From Thermothielavioides terrestris NRRL 8126 (lineage: Eukaryota > Ascomycota > Sordariomycetes > Sordariales > Chaetomiaceae): 64,000 bases of DNA. The stretch is from assembly GCF_000226115.1 (NCBI RefSeq), contig NC_016458.1, positions 7,350,001 through 7,414,000 of the forward strand, given 5' to 3'. A model generated the notes under the pieces. It saw nothing but the letters and a program-made list of their open reading frames with translations. It made no database searches and was not told where the DNA came from. The position numbers were made by a program, and so were the translations under genes. Position 1 is the first letter of the stretch. Each line of letters starts with the position of its first letter. Below are positions 36,178 to 45,951 of this stretch, one piece after another.

Positions 36178-37775
36178 AAAGAAAATAGCAAAGCAGGGCC
36201 GGGCGATGAGAGAGAGAGAGGTGATGATGGCGGGAAAACGCGCGCTCCGTTGTTGTAATAAACATGGGGTAGTGGTTTGGAAAGGGGGAGACAGCTAGGA
36301 TGGCCGGGTGAGTGATGGTTATTTTCTTGAAGCAGAAGAGAGGCAGGGGAGAAGGAATGAATTCATAGAGGCCTCGTGCGATGAGCTGCGAAATGTATAT
36401 CATAGTGCAAGGGGGCTTTGCTATCTCCAGCTCGCCAAGCCGGTTCGGGCACTGCCTGTATTCTATAGATGTACTTGTACAACTATGCTGCTATTTCCCC
36501 TTTCGCTTGGGTTTGGGTGTTGAAAGGCCTTTTGATTCTGCCCTTTTCGAGTCAGACACGAATCGTCTCGTTTGAGCGGGTGAGTTGTCGGGGGTAGCAA
36601 GCAGCCACAGCACAAGTGATTTCCTCGATGCAAGTGAATAGTCCTCGATGGCCACCCTGGGGTTTGCCAGACTAACTACTTTACCTTACCTGCAAGGCGG
36701 CACACACAGAGACACGGGTGAGCCCAGGTTGGCAAAGCAGACACTAAGAGGATCCATTTTTATTTCAGACAGACACTTAAGCTAGAAAGCAGCAACAACA
36801 ACGGTAACGACAGCTACAACAAAAGGGAGGCGCTGAGTAAGCCGAGGTGAGGCGAGGCTCAAGAAGTAAGTTGCTAGGAAAGGGGGGAAAGACAAGACAG
36901 AAAAAAGGGGGCTTATGGCGACAGCCCCAAGTCTGATTCGACAGAAAACCTGAGAGAAGCGAGAAACGTCTGAACGCAGGAGGGGAAAGGCCAGTCGAGG
37001 AGGGGGGTATAATAGGTAGGTAAGCAGGGCAAGGGGAACAGGAAAGAAAGCAAACACCCTCTCATCCAAGCAATCCTCTCTCCCCTTCTCCCTGACGGTT
37101 GTTCCCCGCCGCCGTTCAGTAACCTCCCTTCCATCCATGACGCGTTCCATCCTCCCAGGTCCCCGTCCAAAGGCTCCCATAACCAGGAAGTCTCCAGCTT
37201 CTTTGGGATGGGGGTCGGTGCCGGCGGGATGGCAGTCGAGGCTGTCCGGTGCGACTGCCTTGTCTTGTGGTTGACCAGCAGGAGGACGAGTCTGGCCCGC
37301 CCCCGCTTGGTGCTCGCAGCCATCCAGCAAGTCCGACCGGCTGGTGTCCAACCCTTCAAGCAAGCCCTCCTCTTCGCCCTCCCAGCCGCCCGCGCCCACC
37401 CGACTTGGCGAATCAGGTCGAAGGATTTTCAAGAAGAGTCCGGCTGGCCCGCCATCCCATGACGACAAGCTAGATCCTTGGTCTCCCGAACCCGATCTAG
37501 ACGTTACTTTTGTTTGCCGACGGCGAAGCACATCCCCAAAAACACCCCGGAAGACGCCGTTGCAAAAGAACCCCTGACCGCTTCCCGGATGACCAATTGC
37601 GTTAAGTATTAAGGGGCTGCGATTAAGTGGAAGAAAATAAAAAAAGGACAGTGTGAGAAAACAAAAAAAGACGTATAAGGAAAACAAGGCGGCCAGCTGG
37701 TATTGTTGGGGGGCATCATGATACTGAGACAGGTCGTGGAAGTAAATGAGACAGACGGGGCGGCAGCTGCGCCGA
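36178..37775. other. Long convergent intergenic region
   Basis: 1.6 kb between the stops of the uS4m gene (+) and the septin gene (-). It includes a GA dinucleotide tract near 36,207-36,220 and purine/pyrimidine-rich stretches. A 357-codon minus-strand frame (36,782-37,855) overlaps the septin 3' end in another frame and has low-complexity composition, so I treat it as 3' UTR sequence. Nothing else is recognised. Confidence 0.5.
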
Positions 37776-40062
37776 TTATCGGAGAGAGAAGCCCTTCCTC
37801 TTGGGCTCCTTCTCCAGCGGCCGTCCGCTCTCGAGCCTCGCCTTCTTCTCCTCAAGCTCGAGCCGTTGCCGCTCCAGCTGCTCCTTCATCTCCCGGTGAC
37901 GGGTGTACAGCTCCTCCTCGCTCTGCTTCAGCTTGGCTTCCTTCTCAGCAACCTTTTGCTGGAAGACCATCTTCATCTCGGCTTCCATCTTGGCAAGCTT
38001 CTGCTCGTGGAGAGCGCGTTCCTCCTCCTGCTTGACGGCAGGGTTGACCTCCTTGAAGACGCTCGGGTCTTGGGAAACGCCCATAGCGATCAGCTTGTCG
38101 GTCCGGTAGTTCTCGTAGAGGACGTTGTTGGTGTGCTCCTTGAGCTCCTCCATGTGGGTGCGGATCAGCATCTGGCGCAGCTTGACAAAGTCGCAGTGCT
38201 CCTCGTTGTCCACCTCGATGACGCCCCAAGGATAGGCACGGCCGCGGACCCGGCGGCCATCGGCGTTGGTAACCTCGTTGTTCGCGCCGACAACGGCGAA
38301 CGGAACCTTGGACATGATCTCGTTGTTTTCCGCAATCGTCTCCTCGTCATCGAGCTCGTAGCGGGGGCCCTCGAAGATCTGGACCTTGTGGTACTTGATG
38401 TCGGCGAGAATCTACAGGAGGCGGTCAGCGCCAACTCGATCAACATAAAACACCCGTGAGGAACTAGAACTTACTCTGGCCTTGAAGGCAGCAACCTCCT
38501 CATCGCTGAGGGTGTCGGCCTTGGCAATGACCGGGATCAGGTTGACCTTGGTATGAAGGCGCTTCATGACCTCGATATCCAGAGGCTTCAGCGAGTGGCC
38601 GGTGGGCTGGATGAAGAAGACGCAGGCATGGATCCGGTTGTCGACGATGTTCATGCGGTTCACCTTGTTCTCGGCGTCGAGGTAGGCGTCGAAACGCTGC
38701 TCGATGTTGTCGACGATCGGCCGCCAAGACTCGTCGTTGTTGACGAAGTCGCCAAAGCCAGGAGTGTCGACCACCGTCAGGCGCAGACGCACGCCGGCCT
38801 CCTCGATATCAGCGCTGATAGACTGGATCGTAACCGTCTTGGGAATGATGTCGAGGCTGGGCCCCTTGCGCTCCTTCGGAGGGTAGAGGGAAGTGTTGAA
38901 GAGAGTGTTGACGAGAGTCGACTTTCCCAGACCAGATTCACCTGCAAAGGGAGATGTGCCGTTAGAACGGCGGCTTGATCACGGCTTCCAAGGAGGGTGG
39001 AACTACTCACCAACAACCATGACATTGAAGTTGAAGCCCTTGCGGACGCTCTTGCGATGCCATTGGTTGGGCAGGTTGGCGAAGCCGACGTAGCCCGTCA
39101 GCTTCCTGCGGACAATGTTCCGGTTGTCACTCGTAGCTTGAGGAGCTGCGGCCAGAGAGTCAGACAGAGCTTGGCGAGGAAGCTCAGATCCAGACGAAGA
39201 AGGCAGACCATGGGGCACCGGGGCCGCCACCACGGGGGGAGGGGAACTGGTGGGCATACCGTTTGCAGCTGTAGGAAGAGCATGTGTTAGCAACTCGTTA
39301 CTGAAACACGTGGTCGGCTAAGAAATGCTGGAAGATCCTGCGCCGGGGCCATGCGGAGCCAGACTGTGAGTGGGGACGCTCGACGGCGGCTTCTGATCCG
39401 CAACAGGCTCGGGGCCACGGGGATACAGCTCGCCGTAGGAGAGCGGCTTGGCCTTGGGGAGCTTTGGTGCGTCCTGGACGCTGAACTCGATCCGACTGGT
39501 GCGAACGGCCGAGTTGGCGGGTTTGTTGCGAATGGGCAGGGGCAAACTGCTGGTCCGATTGGCGGGAGCTGGTTGGCGTGCGGATGCATCCCAAGGCCTG
39601 GCGCAGCGAGCATGGTGGGCGCTGGTGTTTAAACTCCGAGGACTCTCCTCAAACTGCATGCTCTTCGAGCGAACTTTGGCAGTAGCATGCAGCACCATGG
39701 TCGCAAAGTGCATATTGAGGCGTGCGTGCCGCTCGTATTTCGGCGTGAAAGGATTGTTGCGCAGAAATTGCTGTCCCCAACAGATTGCAGGTGGCTGAAA
39801 GGGAGCTTGGCGAACGGACTTAAGAGCATGGGCAGCTATTGCGGGTTTGTGATGAGGAGCGGGAGGCCGGCCGAGGACGATGGCGACCACAACGACACCC
39901 GGACCAAAGGATGCCTATGCTGGACAGGCTCGATCGAAGGAAGGTATTGAGGGCGACTGGCTTCTCCCGAGGCGGCGATGGTTCCTGCAGTTTGGTCGCC
40001 CGACACAGGCCCCGACGCAGGCAACTTTCAGCGGAGAAACACAAAAGCAAGTGCTTACCCAT
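37776..40062 (-). CDS. Septin, Cdc3/AspB class
   Basis: GTP-binding cytoskeletal protein forming septin filaments and rings at septa and hyphal tips. Minus-strand exons: 40,062-40,059 (ATGG only), 39,268-39,011, 38,941-38,475 and 38,411-37,776 (454 aa). G1 is GESGLGKS (residues 88-95, across a splice), G3 is DTPGFGD (146-152) and G4 is AKAD (227-230). The polybasic region precedes G1 ([12 protein letters not shown]). The septin unique element follows G4 ([19 protein letters not shown]). A C-terminal coiled coil of about 80 residues ends the protein ([18 protein letters not shown]...). [12 protein letters not shown] points to the Cdc3 group. The four-base first exon and 790-nt intron are inferred: ATGG followed by donor GTAAGC, and an acceptor after a TGCTAACAC branch point, give the correct phase. 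Otherwise translation would start at the Met of NGMPTSS (codon 5 of the proposed protein). Confidence 0.9.
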
Positions 40063-41115
40063 TGCGATAGAACTGTAGCGAGCGATCACGGGTCACGAGT
40101 TGTAGAGGAAAGAGATGGGAAGGTGCAAGGTCTGCGAAGGCAAGAACGTCAGTCAAGGGTCTAAGGTCCGCGGCGCTCTGCCACGAGTGCGCGTGTTCCT
40201 GCTCATCAGACGAAACAGTGGAGATCCCGAAGATCAGGGCAGCGGCAAGCAGGAGCTATGGGGGACTGAGCGCGCCGGGATGCGACCGCGCCTGAAGCAC
40301 AGGACAGCAGGCAGCAGGCAGCAGACAGCAAGAGCCGGCAGGTCTTGACAACCAGAAGGAGCCCGGGACTGGGACTGTGCTGATGGCCCGATTGCCCACG
40401 GCAGAAAGTCGGAGCTTGGGAATGCATCACGTACCGGGTCGGTATAGTCGCGTGTCTGCGGCGGGCTACGAGGGACAATGGGCGAATGGCTCTGAAGGGT
40501 AACGCTGGCCCGCGTAAGAAATATGGCGAGAAAAAGAGTGTTGAGAAGGACGAAATGGCGAAGAGGGGATGACGGCGTGCGGACGTGTCACGGTCGTCAA
40601 AGGGAAAAATTTAGGTCGGTAGACGGGCAGGGAGATTAGCTTTCTGGTTCTGGTTCAGGTGCTTTCGCAAAAGGGGGTTGCAGTGCTGGGCACCCAGCTG
40701 CGAGAGTCCAGCGCAGGGGCCAGCTTAAGCCAGATTAACGACAGGGGAGCAGGGCGGCCGCAGCCTGTGATTCGCTGGAGAGGGTGCGAGTGGGCTGCCG
40801 AATCCCCAGACTTGGGCATGATCAGAAGAAGCTCGGCCTGAGGACGCAAATCGCAACAACGTAAATGCCGGTGCTCAACTTCCAGGTTGCGTCCTTCACC
40901 CACGTCGAAACTCGGATGGGATTGGGATTGTGCTGCCCGCGAGGTCGCAGTGCAGCCAATCGCGCAGTGGATACGAGAAATCGCAGACGGTCAAAGCAAA
41001 TCGCATCAAGGCACATGCAAGACGGTTCAAGGCACATGCATTTAACTAGCCGGATACGAGCAACACATTCTCTTGACCACGTTGAGCAGAGTCCAAATAC
41101 CGAGCTTCCTACTTC
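40063..41115. promoter_or_regulatory. Septin 5' region
   Basis: About 1.05 kb between the proposed septin start and the TIR element. It presumably holds the septin promoter and 5' UTR. Direct CAGGCAG-type short repeats occur near 40,305-40,330. No gene is recognised. Confidence 0.4.
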
Positions 41116-42203
41116 ACTTACCTTAGCGGGAAACTGTAGCAAATTGTAAGCCTGGCACAGGGTCCTAAGCCTGGCACAGGCTTCTAACCCTGACGCTGAG
41201 CATAAGCCTGACGGTCCCTGACAACACTTGCAGCCACGGATGTCACACACATACAAATTTAGGTGGAAGATACATCGCAAAAATTTTCCATATCCACACC
41301 ACGTCCTTCAGAAGCTTCAGAAGGTCTTACAGGTATCAACACCACAACCTCTCCATTCCAATCATCACAACGGCACTTCCAACAGGTTGCAACTTCCATC
41401 TTTGTAAATAGTATACCGAATATAGAAAGTACACTAGAGAAGAGGCATCTTCCACTCTTCCATCCGCATCTTCGATCTTCCACCACACAGCCAGATCTTC
41501 CACCACACTTCTATAGCTTCCACCACACAGCCGGATCTTCCACCACAATCCAGATCTTCCACCACACTTCCACAGCTTCCACCACACAGCCGGATCTTCC
41601 ACCACAATCCGGATCTTCCACCACACTTCCACAGCTTCCACCACACAGCTGGATCTTCCACCACACTTCCACAGCTTCCACCACACAACCGGATCTTCCA
41701 CCACAATCCAGATCTTCCACCACACCCAACTTCCACAGCTTCCACTGCACTTCCACTGCTTCCACTGCACTTCCACTGCTTCCACTGCACTTCCACTGCT
41801 TCCACTACACTTCCACTGCTTCCACTGCACTTCCACTGCTTCCACTATGGAGGTTAGGACATAGGTTCAAGGCTTGGCATAGGCAGTTGGAAAAATGCAG
41901 AAAGTTCGGCGGAGGATACACTGTATTTAGCTTTGCAATAGGTGCATAGTATCCAATGCGCATTCCACCAATTCCAGCGTATCCAGTTAGTGGTCCATAC
42001 AAGCTATTAGGCATCCGTCCAGGGCACCCACAGGGCCCACTGAGGTACAGGGCCAAAAGTTGTCAGGGTCGTCAGGGACCGTCAGGCTTATGCCCAGGAT
42101 CAGGCTTATCCTGATTCTATGCCATAGAAACGGAGCCAGGCTTACACCCAGGTAAGGCATGCTCTTGGCTTACAATTTAGCAGGTTACCCCGCTAAGGTA
42201 ACT
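41116..42203. mobile_element. Non-autonomous DNA element bounded by terminal inverted repeats
   Basis: Sequence at 41,116-41,225 (starting ACTTACCTTAGCGGG, with AAATTGTAAGCCTGGC and CATAAGCCTGACGGTCCCTG) is repeated in inverted orientation at about 42,060-42,203 (ending CCCGCTAAGGTAACT). The arms are about 110 and 144 bp; the right arm carries an extra 20-30 bp. Inside each arm the short motif TAAGCCTG recurs, as subterminal repeats do in some DNA transposons. The 1.09-kb unit contains a minisatellite (41,463-41,845) and no transposase. I could not fix a target-site duplication. Super-family assignment is open. Confidence 0.6.
41463..41845 (+). repeat. TTCCACCACA-type minisatellite inside the TIR element
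   Basis: CTTCCACCACA cores recur throughout. From about 41,529 to 41,705 a 59-bp higher-order unit repeats about three times (starts at 41,529, 41,588 and 41,647). From about 41,737 to 41,845 the array turns into a near-perfect 20-bp unit (CTTCCACTGCACTTCCACTG). The repeat keeps long frames open on both strands (a 228-codon + frame from 41,263), but the translations are purely repeat-derived. Confidence 0.85.
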
Positions 42204-42928
42204 CAGGTACCTTACTCGCAGTAGTTCAGTGCGGATTTAAGGATAATCAGTCTCTAATCTCTGATACATAGGTAGTTAGACTACATCTGCCTCGATTGTT
42301 CCAACTGTTATTTTCCTTTACTGTTCTTTTGTTTTCAAATGTTGCTTTCCTTTGCCATTGTTTCGTTTTTCGATTGTTATTTTGACTTTTCACTTCTGTT
42401 GTAACTCCCTATCACAAGAATCGTGGGCATCGTCGTCATCGTCGGCACTGGTGGCCATCTTGGTCACTGTGCAGTCACATACGGGATCAGGTCATGTGAT
42501 GCCAGAACGGAGCAAAATCCAACAGCCAACTAGCCCGAAGCGGGCTTCACACCCCTTACGTTAACTCATGCTTTTCAATTAAGCCCGATGATGTAACGAA
42601 TCACGGTGATGCTAGTGTAGGCAATCCTCCATTGACACCTACACTACGACCTTAGACAAGAGAACAAGAAGCCATTGGTGACTGCTCAACATCGGCGGTC
42701 CACCATGACAGCCAACGCAGGCGCGAATACCCAGGCGATGCTTGAATACCGATAACCTGTGGTTCCGTGTGAGCGTCCCGCAGGCCGCCTTTGGCCGACC
42801 GCTGGCCGACCGCCACCATCATGATACCGATGAGACCGACGAGAGAGCCGCACACAAAACGGCTTGTGCGCCTCTCCCTGTTCCCATGCCCATTGAGGCT
42901 GTCGGTCCGTTGCGAGTGGTCCAGGTCC
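42204..42928. promoter_or_regulatory. Intergenic 5' region of the phospholipase gene
   Basis: A T-rich stretch lies at about 42,290-42,420. An in-frame upstream ATG for the next gene occurs at 42,791. No separate gene is recognised. Confidence 0.4.
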
Positions 42929-45343
42929 ATGGCCTTCATCGCGCGAGGATGCAGGCCGTGGATTGGACTTCGTTGTCATGGCCCCAGTCCCGGTTTCCGC
43001 TACCACGACTCGAGGCGGTGCTTCTTTTCCGCGCGCCAGCAGCCCCGGTTGCGGGTGCACACTTCCAAGCTGATATCGGTGACGATCACCAGCGTCTTGC
43101 TTGCCTTCTGGCTGTACCCGGCTGATGCGCCGCAGCATACCGACTACCCGGCGAAGGTCGCCCCCGGCGCCGACCCCGGGGATTGCGGAGATCCAGCTGC
43201 CCCGGACGACGTGGACCAGAGTGCCTGGAGCAAGTTCACCCGGAACTTCGCGGGCATCTCGCTCGTGCCATCGACAGATGTGCTGTCTGAGCGGGTGGCC
43301 GGCTTGATGCCGGACTGGTTCAAGCTCATGCCTGGCTACGTCAGGAAGCTGCAGCGCGAGCTGAACATGGCGCCGGGGTCGCTGGCCGCCGAGATCTGGC
43401 AGGAGGCGAGCGACCCGCTCGTCCACCCGGAAATCCACTACTCCGCAAAGGTCCGCGTGTCTGGGGAGCTGTGCGACGAAGAGAAGACCTTCCTGGAGAG
43501 GAGAAGGAAGATGATCGTCCCCGCGCTTGCGCGGTATTTGGGGATTGAAGAGGGGGATATCCATCCGGACGACGTCCCTACCATTGCTATGTGCGGTTCC
43601 GGCGGCGGCCTGAGGGCACTGGTCGCGGGCACCGGCTCTTTCCTGGCCACGGCAGAGGACGGGCTCTTCGACTGCGTTACCTACGTCTCAGGGGTCAGCG
43701 GGTCCTGCTGGCTCCAGTCCCTCTACTACTCCTCCGTAACGGGCGCGAACTTCCACCGTGCCATCGACCATCTGAAGGCACGCCTCGGCACCCACATTGC
43801 CTACCCGCCCGTGGCGTTCGCGTCGTTGACGTCGTCGCCCACAAACAAATACCTCTTGAGCGGCGTGGTGGAGAAGCTCAAGGGCGATCCCGGCGCTCAG
43901 TTTGGCCTCGTCGATGTCTACGGCATGCTTCTGGCAGCAAGGTTGTTGATTCCCAAGGGAGAACTTGGGGTCAACGAGAAGGACTTTAAACTATCGAACC
44001 AGCGCGAATATGTCAAGTACGGGCAGAATCCTCTGCCCATCTACACTGCTGTGCGGCACGAAATACCGGAGCTAGACTCGCCAGACTACGGCGGTCCAGG
44101 CTCCATCTCGGAGGAGGCGAAGGACCGAGCTAAGAGGGAGGCATGGTTCCAGTGGTTCGAGATCACCCCCTACGAATTCTTCTGCGAGGAATTCTCCGCC
44201 GGCATCCCCACCTGGGCCCTGGGCCGTAAGTTCAAGAACGGCACCGACTTGGCGTCCCCGTCAGGCTTGCGTCTTCCCGAGATCCGGATGCCCTTGCTCC
44301 TGGGCATATGGGGGAGTGCCTTCTGTGCGACGCTGAGCCACTACTACCGCGAGATCAGACCCCTCGTCAAGAGCCTTACCGGCTTGCAGTCGGTCGACGA
44401 GCTGATCTGGGGTCATAACAAGGACCTCAGCAAAGTTCATCCCATCGAACCGGCCAGCATCCCGAATTTCGTGCACGGCATGTACGGTCAGCTCCCCCAG
44501 GCGGTTCCTCAGGCCGTTTACGACAACGAACACATCCAACTCATGGACGCCGGCATGTCCAACAACCTTCCCATCTACCCACTGCTCCGGCCCGGCCGGG
44601 ACGTCGACATCGTCGTGGCCTTCGACGCCTCGGCCGACATCAAGACGGACAACTGGCTCTCCGTCGTCGAAGGCTACGCCCGCCAGCGAGGCGTCAAGGG
44701 CTGGCCCGTGGGGATCGGCTGGCCGAAGCCCACCGAATCTCCATCCCTCGCCGCCACCGAGCTCGAAGAAGCCCAAGCCCACTCGGCCGCCGAAGCCGAG
44801 GGCAAAGTCACGCAAGCCAAAACCGACCAAGCAGCCCGCCACGCCGACCTCCCCAAACCCAGCCCCGGCACGAAGCCCCTCAAGCCCGAAGCGCAGCGCC
44901 AGACCGCCGCCGCCTCCGAGCTGGGCTACTGCACGGTGTGGGTCGGCACGACGGAGGAGCGCGCGTCGGAGCACCCGCCGCCGCCGCCGGTCGACGACGC
45001 GAGCACGTGGCGGCTGACGGCGCCCGACGCCGGCATCACGGTCGTGTACCTGCCGCTGCTGGCCAACGAGCGCGCGGCCCCGGGCGTCGACGTCGCCGCC
45101 AGCGACTACCTCAGCACGTGGAATTTTGTGTACACGCCGCGCCAGGTCGACGCCGTCGTCGGCCTCGCCCGCGCCAACTACGCCGAGGGCAGGGCGCGGA
45201 TCCGCGCGACCGTGCGGGCGGTCTTCGAGCGCAAGAGGAAGAGGCGGCTCGAGAGGGAGGCGCGCGAGGAGGAGCAGGCGTTTCGGAGGCTGGTCAGGCG
45301 CGGCGTTGTGGGTGGGTTGGGGGAGGGCGATCACTTTAGCTGA
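42929..45343 (+). CDS. Cytosolic-type (group IV-like) phospholipase A2 / lysophospholipase
   Basis: Predicted serine lipase cleaving glycerophospholipid acyl esters. Single exon, 804 aa from the ATG at 42,929. The cPLA2 catalytic features are in order: oxyanion loop CGSGGGLRA (residues 222-230), nucleophile elbow GVSGSCW with the expected Ser257, and catalytic DAGMSNNLP with Asp540. An Arg-rich N-terminus (SARQQPRLRVH) followed by the hydrophobic span LISVTITSVLLAFWLYP (about 48-64) suggests a mitochondrial presequence or a membrane anchor. There is no C2 domain, as usual for the fungal intracellular form. A charged insert rich in Ala/Lys/Glu (about residues 610-670) and a basic C-terminal helix complete it. 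An in-frame ATG at 42,791 would add 46 residues, with no gain in similarity that I can see. Confidence 0.9.
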   Translation: MAFIARGCRPWIGLRCHGPSPGFRYHDSRRCFFSARQQPRLRVHTSKLISVTITSVLLAFWLYPADAPQHTDYPAKVAPGADPGDCGDPAAPDDVDQSAWSKFTRNFAGISLVPSTDVLSERVAGLMPDWFKLMPGYVRKLQRELNMAPGSLAAEIWQEASDPLVHPEIHYSAKVRVSGELCDEEKTFLERRRKMIVPALARYLGIEEGDIHPDDVPTIAMCGSGGGLRALVAGTGSFLATAEDGLFDCVTYVSGVSGSCWLQSLYYSSVTGANFHRAIDHLKARLGTHIAYPPVAFASLTSSPTNKYLLSGVVEKLKGDPGAQFGLVDVYGMLLAARLLIPKGELGVNEKDFKLSNQREYVKYGQNPLPIYTAVRHEIPELDSPDYGGPGSISEEAKDRAKREAWFQWFEITPYEFFCEEFSAGIPTWALGRKFKNGTDLASPSGLRLPEIRMPLLLGIWGSAFCATLSHYYREIRPLVKSLTGLQSVDELIWGHNKDLSKVHPIEPASIPNFVHGMYGQLPQAVPQAVYDNEHIQLMDAGMSNNLPIYPLLRPGRDVDIVVAFDASADIKTDNWLSVVEGYARQRGVKGWPVGIGWPKPTESPSLAATELEEAQAHSAAEAEGKVTQAKTDQAARHADLPKPSPGTKPLKPEAQRQTAAASELGYCTVWVGTTEERASEHPPPPPVDDASTWRLTAPDAGITVVYLPLLANERAAPGVDVAASDYLSTWNFVYTPRQVDAVVGLARANYAEGRARIRATVRAVFERKRKRRLEREAREEEQAFRRLVRRGVVGGLGEGDHFS

Positions 45344-45951
45344 GCTGAGCTGAGGTTAGCTCAAGAAAGAGGGACGCCGACGGCGGTGTGTGGTGGTGGT
45401 TATTGTTGTCGCTGTTGATACCCGTTTGTACAAAATATCTTACTGTTGACGCTGTACAGAAAGCGAGAACATGAACAATGAGCACAGGGCCTTCCCCTAT
45501 TGACCAAAATACCAAAGCTGAAAAGAGGGCCCGGTCCCTTCTCGGTACCAACCCACTCCGCTCAACCCAAGACGTGAATATGGTTGTCTACATTGAAGCC
45601 TGAACCCGGCAAGATACTTATACATACACTACTACATTGACACGGCCGAGTTGCCACCTCTTCCCATCTCCTTTGTCTCCTGTCCAACTCGTGCCACTCA
45701 CCACCGACCGGAAGCCGTGCCTCGCTTGCCGATCTGAACGGGGAGGTTGTGATGCGGCTTTGTACTGGTACAATACATATCCCTCGACCCCGTTCTGCAA
45801 GGGGGGAAAAAAACGGAGAGCGGAAATGTCCTTTCCTCTCTCAGTGCCTCGCCCAAGGAGGCCGTAGCCCCATTCCCTTTCCCCGCACACTTCACACTCT
45901 CTCTTCTACTTCTCTCTCAAAGCCTGGTCTTTCAAATCAGTACAAGGTATT
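45344..45951. other. Convergent intergenic region
   Basis: 608 bp between the phospholipase stop (+) and the mL44 stop (-). A short GCTGA repeat follows the first stop. Nothing else is seen. Confidence 0.45.

Noticed and set aside
36782..37855. 357-codon minus-strand frame downstream of and overlapping the septin 3' end
   Set aside because: Different frame from the septin, low-complexity Arg/Ser/Pro/Phe composition, no domain. Better explained as 3' UTR sequence.
39318..39890. 190-codon minus-strand frame upstream of the septin
   Set aside because: It lies inside the proposed first septin intron. No splice option joins it to the septin in the right phase with good signals, and it resembles nothing known.
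41263..41949. 228-codon + frame and matching minus frames
   Set aside because: Produced by the minisatellite. All long frames there are repeat translations, within a TIR element.
44261..45334. 357-codon minus-strand frame
   Set aside because: Antisense shadow of the GC-rich 3' half of the phospholipase gene.
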